From assembly GCF_000621785.1 (NCBI RefSeq), contig NZ_JHXI01000018.1, positions 1 through 64,000 of the forward strand: DNA of 64,000 bases, in the 5' to 3' direction. The notes under the pieces were generated by a model. It saw only the letters and a list, made by a program, of their open reading frames with translations, did no database searches and was not told the DNA's origin. The stretch is from Ruminococcus flavefaciens ND2009. Lineage in GTDB: Bacteria; Bacillota; Clostridia; Oscillospirales; Ruminococcaceae. The position numbers and the translations under genes are program-made. Position 1 is the first letter of the stretch. Each line of letters begins with the position of its first letter. Positions 58,456 to 64,000 of this stretch are shown in pieces.

Positions 58456-59025
58456 ATGAAACTTACCAAACTGGCTGCCGTGAAAACAGGTCTTGTTCTG
58501 TCACGAAAAGAAGCCAAAACTACCGATAAAAGCTGGGAATACCGTCAGCTGAATCTGAAAGCTGTCAACGAAGACGGCACTATAAATATAGATGAAACGA
58601 TAACGTTTTACGCCGCGGAGGAGCTCTCCCCGAACTATCTCACTCAGGTTGGGGACATAGTCGTCAAGACTTCCGAGCCGTACACGGCTGCATATATCAC
58701 GGAGGAATACGTGGGACTTGTAATACCCTCGCACTTTGTTGTGGTGAGAGTTGATATAACGAAGGCTCTGCCGCAGTATATCGCGTGGTATCTGAACAAA
58801 GACCGCATAAAAAAGGCTTTCCGCATGAGCTGTACGGGTATGCTGAAACAGATAAAGCCCACTATGGTCGGCGAGACGGAGATAAAACTGCCGACGCTTG
58901 AACGGCAGCGGCAGGTGGTTGAGCTTTATGATATTTCCAGACGAGAAATCGAACTACTGGAAAGGCAGATAAGGCAGAAAGAAGCCTTTTACAAGGCACT
59001 GATAAACAAAGTCAATAGGATATAA
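58456..59025 (+). CDS. Half-length type I restriction specificity (HsdS-like) protein
   Basis: Predicted 189 residues, about half of a normal HsdS. It has a single target-recognition domain (residues about 1-145, with LSPNYLTQVGDIVVKTSEPY and TGMLKQIKPTMVGETEIKLP). It ends in one long conserved helix (ERQRQVVELYDISRREIELLERQ). That is the layout of one TRD plus one spacer helix. Two copies could dimerise to mimic a full HsdS. AGGAGG lies only 4 nt before the ATG. It precedes the DCD-like gene by 23 bp. It shares little sequence with either half of the full HsdS at 62160. Confidence 0.82.
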   Translation: MKLTKLAAVKTGLVLSRKEAKTTDKSWEYRQLNLKAVNEDGTINIDETITFYAAEELSPNYLTQVGDIVVKTSEPYTAAYITEEYVGLVIPSHFVVVRVDITKALPQYIAWYLNKDRIKKAFRMSCTGMLKQIKPTMVGETEIKLPTLERQRQVVELYDISRREIELLERQIRQKEAFYKALINKVNRI

Positions 59026-59048
59026 AAAAGTTGTTAAGGAGTTATAAA

Positions 59049-59966
59049 ATGTTAAGCAAAAGAGATATTTTTAAGGAGTTAGGAAAAAACATATGTATCT
59101 ATCCGTTGCATATAAAGAATATTAAAGAAAACTCTATAAATCTTACTATAGGACAAAATGCATGGATTGATAAAAACTGTAAAGTCAAAAAAATCTATCA
59201 ATTACCAAATGATACATTTTCCTTAAAAAAAGAACAAAATTCAAAGGAATTATCCATAATTGGAGGCAATCCTGCAATTATTCCAAGCATGGATAGTAAA
59301 AAGAAATTTTTGATTCTTCTTCCTCATACAACCACAAGTGTTGAAACTAGCGAAGTAATAGCTGTGAGTCAAAATATTGGTGGCACTTTTCATTCAAAGG
59401 TTGGAATAGCAGCTAAAGGTGTTGGACACATAGGTACAATGCTGGGACCTTGCTATTGTGGACATTTATTAATATCGTTACACAATATTACAGATAATAT
59501 TATTACTTTAGAAGTTGGTGAAACATTTGTTTCGTTAATCTTCTATCTCTTAGAAACACCGATTCAAGAAAATGTCAATTCTAATTATAATGGTCACGTG
59601 GATAAGTTTTCCGAATTAAAATTTAATGTTAGTCAAAAAACAAGAGAATATTTAACTGAGGATTGGAAAAGCAGTTTTACTGGTATTAGAAATAAAATGC
59701 TCACCAGCGATGCTTATATTCAGTTTAAAAAAACCAAATCAAGAGAAAATATCGAATACTTGAAGAGATATCTTAATATTAGAAACATAATTATTATTCT
59801 TCTTATTATTTCAGTATTTATTCTATCATGGTTTGGAGTTCATTGGTATGATAACAAAAATGGAACAACTGTATGGTCGGAAAGATATTGGGAAATTGTT
59901 ATTACCGCAGTAATTGTTCCGATATTATTAAACTTATACAAGCTATTTAAAAGAAGCAATGAGTAA
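59049..59966 (+). CDS. Membrane-anchored dCTP deaminase/dUTPase-like domain protein
   Basis: Predicted 305 residues from ATG 59049 (AAGGAG 7 nt upstream). Residues about 28-172 follow the DCD/dUTPase pattern: SINLTIGQNAWI, a TTSVETSEVIAV strand, and CGHLLISLHNITDNIITLE with VGETFVSLIFYLLETP. At the place where dCTP deaminases have the catalytic Glu (LE before FYN), this protein has IS before LHN, so deaminase activity is doubtful. Two hydrophobic helices close the protein (about 246-263 and 282-299). The gene is far more AT-rich than the chromosome around it. Confidence 0.7.
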   Translation: MLSKRDIFKELGKNICIYPLHIKNIKENSINLTIGQNAWIDKNCKVKKIYQLPNDTFSLKKEQNSKELSIIGGNPAIIPSMDSKKKFLILLPHTTTSVETSEVIAVSQNIGGTFHSKVGIAAKGVGHIGTMLGPCYCGHLLISLHNITDNIITLEVGETFVSLIFYLLETPIQENVNSNYNGHVDKFSELKFNVSQKTREYLTEDWKSSFTGIRNKMLTSDAYIQFKKTKSRENIEYLKRYLNIRNIIIILLIISVFILSWFGVHWYDNKNGTTVWSERYWEIVITAVIVPILLNLYKLFKRSNE

Positions 59967-60040
59967 CATGTATTTAAAAATGTGAAATCTCATACTTTCA
60001 AAGTAGAAAAAAGTACGATAGAATAGTGAGGTAAATAATA

Positions 60041-61570
60041 ATGACTACTAAAAACGATATAGAAAAGGTACTCTGGAGCGCCTGCGACAGCTTCAGAAAC
60101 AAGATAGACAGCTCCCGTTACAAGGACTACATACTCGCCATGCTCTTCGTCAAGTATCTGAATGACGTTTACAACGAGACAAAAGCTAAGTATATCGAGG
60201 AATACAAGGGCGACGAAAGACGTGTTGAACGTGCTATGCGTAATGAGCGTTTCACACTGACCGAGACTTCTACTTTCGATTATCTCTACGACAACCGCAC
60301 CGATAACGAGATCGGTCAGAAGATAAATGTTGCCCTTGCCGAGATCGAAAATAACAACAGCGAGAAACTCCGCAACGTGTTCCGTGCTATCGACTTCAAC
60401 TCCACTGTTGACTTCGGCGAGACTAAGGACAAGAACGCTATCCTCCGTAATCTGCTTGAGGATTTCCATGAGCTTGACCTCCGTCCTACGCAATTGGACA
60501 GCGCAGATATTATCGGTGACGCTTATGAGTACATGATAGCTAACTTTGCTTCCGATGCAGGCAAAAAGGGCGGAGAATTCTTTACCCCAAGTCAGGTCTC
60601 AAAGCTCGTTGCTGAGCTTGTTTCGCCGCAGGAAAATGAGAGAATTTACGATCCTACCTGCGGAAGCGGCGGTTTGCTCCTTAAAGCGTACAATAAAGTG
60701 CAGTCCCACAAAGCAGCCGTTTACGGTCAGGAAGTCAATAACCAGACATGGGCGCTGTGTAAGATGAATATGTTCCTCCACGGTGTTGATGATGCTGTTA
60801 TCTGGCAGGGCGATACCCTTGCAAATCCTCAGAATATCAAGGAAGACAAGCTGATGAAGTTTCAGTGCGTTGTGGCAAATCCGCCTTTCTCCCTTGATAA
60901 ATGGGACAGCGGTTTCCTCTCGGGACTCAGCGGCGAGGACAAGAAAAAAGAGAAGATGAACGCTTCACTTGATCCCTTCGGACGCTTTGCATGGGGAGTT
61001 CCTCCGACTTCAAAGGGCGACTATGCCTTTGTTCTGCATATGCTCCACAGCCTTGACGAAAACGGCGGACGCATGGCGGTTGTTCTTCCTCATGGTGTAC
61101 TTTTCAGAGGTGCAAGCGAGGGCAAAATTCGTCAGCAGATAATCGACTTCAACCTGCTTGACGCTGTTATCGGTCTGCCTGCAAACCTGTTCTACGGTAC
61201 GGGTATTCCTGCCTGCGTTCTTGTTTTCAAGAAGAACCGCAGTAAATCTGATGTGCTGTTCATTGATGCAAGCGGTGACGGTAATTTTGAAAAAGGCAAG
61301 AACCAGAACATTCTCCGTGACAGCGATATAGAGCGTATCATTGATACTTACCGCAAGCGTGAAGCCGTGGACAAGTACAGCTATGTTGCCGAAAAGAGCG
61401 AGATCATCGAGAACGACTACAACCTCAATATTCCCCGTTATGTCGATACTTTCGAGGAGGAAGCCCCCATTGATATTGATGTTGTCAAGGCTGACATTGC
61501 CGCAACAGAAAAGGAAATCGCTGAGGTGCAGGCGAAGATGGACGAGTTTTTGAAGGAGTTGGGATTATGA
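60041..61570 (+). CDS. hsdM: Type I restriction-modification DNA methyltransferase subunit
   Basis: Predicted 509 residues, typical length. The N-terminal helical HsdM_N domain (about 1-150) is followed by the methylase domain. SAM motif I DPTCGSGGLLLKAY is at residues 204-217 and catalytic motif IV NPPF at 280-283, so it is an N6-adenine methylase. The C-terminus is a coiled coil (ADIAATEKEIAEVQAKMDEF) for contact with HsdS. The stop overlaps the DUF4145 start (ATGA at 61567-61570). Confidence 0.95.
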   Translation: MTTKNDIEKVLWSACDSFRNKIDSSRYKDYILAMLFVKYLNDVYNETKAKYIEEYKGDERRVERAMRNERFTLTETSTFDYLYDNRTDNEIGQKINVALAEIENNNSEKLRNVFRAIDFNSTVDFGETKDKNAILRNLLEDFHELDLRPTQLDSADIIGDAYEYMIANFASDAGKKGGEFFTPSQVSKLVAELVSPQENERIYDPTCGSGGLLLKAYNKVQSHKAAVYGQEVNNQTWALCKMNMFLHGVDDAVIWQGDTLANPQNIKEDKLMKFQCVVANPPFSLDKWDSGFLSGLSGEDKKKEKMNASLDPFGRFAWGVPPTSKGDYAFVLHMLHSLDENGGRMAVVLPHGVLFRGASEGKIRQQIIDFNLLDAVIGLPANLFYGTGIPACVLVFKKNRSKSDVLFIDASGDGNFEKGKNQNILRDSDIERIIDTYRKREAVDKYSYVAEKSEIIENDYNLNIPRYVDTFEEEAPIDIDVVKADIAATEKEIAEVQAKMDEFLKELGL

Positions 61571-62163
61571 AGAAAATATATAAGGCATATGGTGAATTGG
61601 ATTATATAAAGGAAGTAGAATTGCCAAGTCATTCTATAGAATGTGCATACTGTGGAAATACAATTGCTCCTAATACAGGTTTTTACATAAAAAGTCAATA
61701 TGAAGATATTTTTGTGTATAAATGCCCCTTATGTACAAATCCAATAATATATAACAGTTATACTGATGAATCATTTCCCGGATCTATGTATGGTCGTGAT
61801 ATAAAAGGACTTCCTGAAAATATTCAGACGCTCTATGATGAATGCAGAACTAACTATTCTAACAAGTGTTATACATCATCTCAGATGATTGCAAGAACAC
61901 TTCTTATGCATATTGCTGTTGAGCAAGGCGCAAAAGAAGGAGAAACATTTGCAAAGTATATTGATTATCTTGAGAACAATGGGTTTATACCGCCTAACGG
62001 TAAAAAATGGGTAGACTTCATTCGCAAATCAGGAAATGTTGCCAATCATCAGATAGTTATTAAAGAAAAGGAAGAAACAGAAAAGGTTATTACCTTTCTG
62101 TCATCGTTGCTGTTGTTTATTTATGAGCTGCCTAATGAAATGAGCGAAGGTGATAAAACATGA
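61567..62163 (+). CDS. Zinc-ribbon DUF4145-type protein
   Basis: Predicted 198 residues. Residues 25-60 contain two Cys pairs (CAYCGNT and CPLC) of a zinc ribbon. From about 80 the DUF4145 pattern appears: LPENIQTLYDECRTNY, then MIARTLLMHIAVEQGA and a conserved KSGNVANHQ motif. DUF4145 proteins are often found in restriction and other defence loci, and their activity is unknown. The gene is joined by 4 bp overlaps to hsdM before it and hsdS after it, so it is made together with the modification complex. Confidence 0.78.
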   Translation: MKKIYKAYGELDYIKEVELPSHSIECAYCGNTIAPNTGFYIKSQYEDIFVYKCPLCTNPIIYNSYTDESFPGSMYGRDIKGLPENIQTLYDECRTNYSNKCYTSSQMIARTLLMHIAVEQGAKEGETFAKYIDYLENNGFIPPNGKKWVDFIRKSGNVANHQIVIKEKEETEKVITFLSSLLLFIYELPNEMSEGDKT

Positions 62164-63473
62164 CCTCAGAAACAAAAGAACGCATAGCCGACATAAATAA
62201 AGGTATCATCCCCGAAGGCTACAAGAAAACAAAAGTCGGTATTGTGCCTGTGGAGTGGGAAGTTGAGCAAATAGGCAAATATTTAGTTGAATATAAAGAA
62301 AAAAGCACAGAAAACAATCAATATCCTGTCTTAACATCTTCAAGAAAAGGTTTAATGCTACAAACAGATTATTTTAAAGATAGACAAGTAACAACAGAGA
62401 ATAATACAGGCTACAATATTATTCCTTACGGATATTTAACGTTTAGAAGTCGAACAGATGACGGAAGATTTGTGTTTAACAAGAATACGATTATAGATAA
62501 AGGAATAATCAGTTACTTTTATCCTGTCTTTTCTTTTAAAAAGAAAGTTAATACAACATTTATGTTGGAATTGCTCAATTTTTCTATATATCATCGTTTT
62601 ATGCCTTTTGTGGAAGGAACGGCTCAGCAAGTTTTATCACTGAAAAAACTTGGAAATCTAATCTACGCAATTCCCCCATTCCCCGAACAGCAAAAGATAG
62701 CCGAGATACTCTCCACGCAGGACAAGCTGATAGAATTGCAGGAAAAGAAGATAGAGCAGTTGAAAGAACTGAAAAAAGCCTATCTGCAAAAGATGTTTCC
62801 GCAAAAAGGCAGTAAATACCCCGAACTCAGATTTAAAGGATTTACTGATCCTTGGGAACAGTATAAGTTTTCTGAAGTGTTCACAATACTGCAAAATAAT
62901 ACTCTATCGAGAGCTGAATTAAGCGATTCAGGCTGCGGATATACAGTCCATTATGGCGATGTTCTTATTAAGTACGGAGAGACTCTTAACGCTACATCAG
63001 AACAATTACCTTGTATATCCTCGGAGAGCGTACTATCCAAATTCAAGGCTTCATTTTTGCAGGACGGAGATATTATAATCGCTGATACTGCCGAGGACGA
63101 AACTGTTGGAAAATGTACGGAAATATGCGAGATTCAGGGCAAATCTATTGTCTCAGGGCTACATACAATTCCTTGCAGACCTCAATGCAAGTTTGCCTCT
63201 GGATACCTCGGATACTACATGAACTCAGGGGCATATCACGATCAACTACTTCCGTTAATGCAAGGAACAAAAGTGACTTCAGTATCTAAATCAGCATTAC
63301 AAGGGACCTCATTGAAAGCTCCAGATTCTACTGATGAGCAAGAGAGAATTTCGAGATGCTTTAGTGCTTTGGATAATCTTATTACCCTTCATCAGCGTAA
63401 GTCAGAACAGGAAAAACAAAAGAAAAAAGCCCTTATGCAATTATTGCTTACAGGAAAGGTTAGGTGTATATGA
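62160..63473 (+). CDS. hsdS: Type I restriction specificity subunit HsdS (full length)
   Basis: Predicted 437 residues. It has two target-recognition domains (about 20-170 and 225-385), each followed by a conserved helix (PEQQKIAEILSTQDKLIELQ, then DEQERISRCFSALDNLITLH). The first TRD is very AT-rich, and the central helix-linker less so, a mosaic that suggests TRD exchange. It sets the DNA sequence recognised by the methylase and nuclease complex. Start and stop overlap both neighbours (ATGA). Confidence 0.93.
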   Translation: MTSETKERIADINKGIIPEGYKKTKVGIVPVEWEVEQIGKYLVEYKEKSTENNQYPVLTSSRKGLMLQTDYFKDRQVTTENNTGYNIIPYGYLTFRSRTDDGRFVFNKNTIIDKGIISYFYPVFSFKKKVNTTFMLELLNFSIYHRFMPFVEGTAQQVLSLKKLGNLIYAIPPFPEQQKIAEILSTQDKLIELQEKKIEQLKELKKAYLQKMFPQKGSKYPELRFKGFTDPWEQYKFSEVFTILQNNTLSRAELSDSGCGYTVHYGDVLIKYGETLNATSEQLPCISSESVLSKFKASFLQDGDIIIADTAEDETVGKCTEICEIQGKSIVSGLHTIPCRPQCKFASGYLGYYMNSGAYHDQLLPLMQGTKVTSVSKSALQGTSLKAPDSTDEQERISRCFSALDNLITLHQRKSEQEKQKKKALMQLLLTGKVRCI

Positions 63474-64000
63474 GCGACGAAAACAATAATACTATTATTA
63501 CAGAATCTGATAAAGAAACATCAAAGCCTAAAGAAAATGGATACTCTATATATGAATACCTAAAAAAGAATACTTCCATTTTGATAGCTGTTGTTTCAGC
63601 ATTAATTGCAGTTGTTACCATGATTTTGAAATTTGGCTCTTACCTTTATCATATTGCATATTTGAACTATTGGAATATTGATCCTAAACTTGTTTCTACA
63701 CCGGAAACATATTGGTTGCAAGACATAGCACTTTCTTTTGCTTTATTAGTAACAGGTATTATTTATATGAGCTTAATGAATGAAACAATGAGTACATTTA
63801 GAAAGCATATGATTTATATAAAAACCGCGAAAAAAATATTAAGTAATAATGATTTTAGATTCAATAAATCTAAAAAAACAACAAAGGGAAAAAAGCCAAT
63901 CACCAAAAAGCACAAAGATTTAATGGATAATCTTGATATCAAATTAAATAAGAATGAATACGAAGAATTAAAGAAATGGTGCAAGCAAGCAAATATTAAT
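63470..64000 (+). CDS. Membrane protein of the restriction island (3' end outside window)
   Basis: An open frame starts at ATG 63470, overlapping the hsdS stop, and runs 177 codons to the window edge without a stop. It has an acidic, Asn-rich N-terminus and transmembrane helices at about 36-57 and 85-103. A Lys-rich cytoplasmic tail follows (KSKKTTKGKKPITKKHKD). The tight coupling to hsdS and AT-rich composition place it in the same system. Not recognised; it is not HsdR. Confidence 0.7.
   Translation, partial: MSDENNNTIITESDKETSKPKENGYSIYEYLKKNTSILIAVVSALIAVVTMILKFGSYLYHIAYLNYWNIDPKLVSTPETYWLQDIALSFALLVTGIIYMSLMNETMSTFRKHMIYIKTAKKILSNNDFRFNKSKKTTKGKKPITKKHKDLMDNLDIKLNKNEYEELKKWCKQANIN

Noticed and set aside
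58456-63473. Invertible hsdS switch
   Set aside because: The two specificity genes share no visible identical inverted stretch and no site-specific recombinase gene is present in the window.

Overview
The window looks like a chromosomal segment of a Gram-positive, anaerobic Clostridia member, most probably a Ruminococcus-like cellulose/cellobiose utiliser. This is an inference from a GH94 cellobiose phosphorylase, pyruvate phosphate dikinase, spoVS/ymdB, Firmicutes-type nusA-ylxR-ylxQ-infB order, AGGAGG ribosome binding sites, and the DUF6442 small proteins. No taxonomic search was possible.

Layout. 1-570: 5' end of a 16S rRNA gene (minus strand) behind two near-consensus promoters. 0.57-2.6 kb: transglutaminase-like protein and a NYN/OST-HTH protein. 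2.8-3.2 kb: a tRNA cluster (Val, Asp, Phe, Gly) with its own promoter and terminator. 3.35-6.96 kb: a GntR(YtrA)-type regulator, ABC ATPase, two ABC-2 permeases and a CPBP protease in one operon. 7.3-8.9 kb: rsmD-coaD-coiled-coil gene. 9.1-12.6 kb: recG, spoVS, ymdB and a DUF4236 gene. 12.9-15.0 kb: asp23-like and yloV/fakA-like pair. 15.2-20.5 kb: GldA/GldF/GldG-like ABC system with a DUF4340 protein. 20.6-29.6 kb: a long translation operon, rimP-nusA-ylxR-ylxQ-infB-(Lys-rich protein)-rbfA-nrnA-truB-ribF. 29.8-37.4 kb: Ntn-hydrolase-like enzyme, an HTH-cupin-acyl-CoA synthetase fusion, two small secreted proteins, and cellobiose phosphorylase. 37.6-38.9 kb: three tandem DUF6442-type membrane proteins and an XRE regulator. 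39.0-45.9 kb: lipoprotein, then the ispD-PHP phosphatase-pth-mfd operon. 46.2-49.0 kb: response regulator and histidine kinase. 49.3-50.9 kb: a TPR-like gene followed by about 900 bases without a convincing gene that looks like non-coding RNA territory. 50.9-58.1 kb: glmU, two tandem lipoprotein esterases, another lipoprotein, and ppdK. 58.4-64.0 kb: a type I restriction-modification island with unusual accessory genes, running off the right edge.

Between the genes lie several families of palindromic repeats. Some have arms built of heptamers (AGTGATT, AGTTGAG, AGTAAGT types), and one 97-base copy occurs twice, identical and inverted, at 38.9 and 46.0 kb.

The best candidate for an undescribed system is the right-hand island. 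A half-length specificity subunit, a membrane-anchored dCTP-deaminase/dUTPase-like protein that appears to lack the catalytic glutamate, hsdM, a zinc-ribbon DUF4145 protein, a full hsdS and a two-helix membrane protein are arranged head to tail. The last four are joined by ATGA overlaps. No hsdR lies inside the window.
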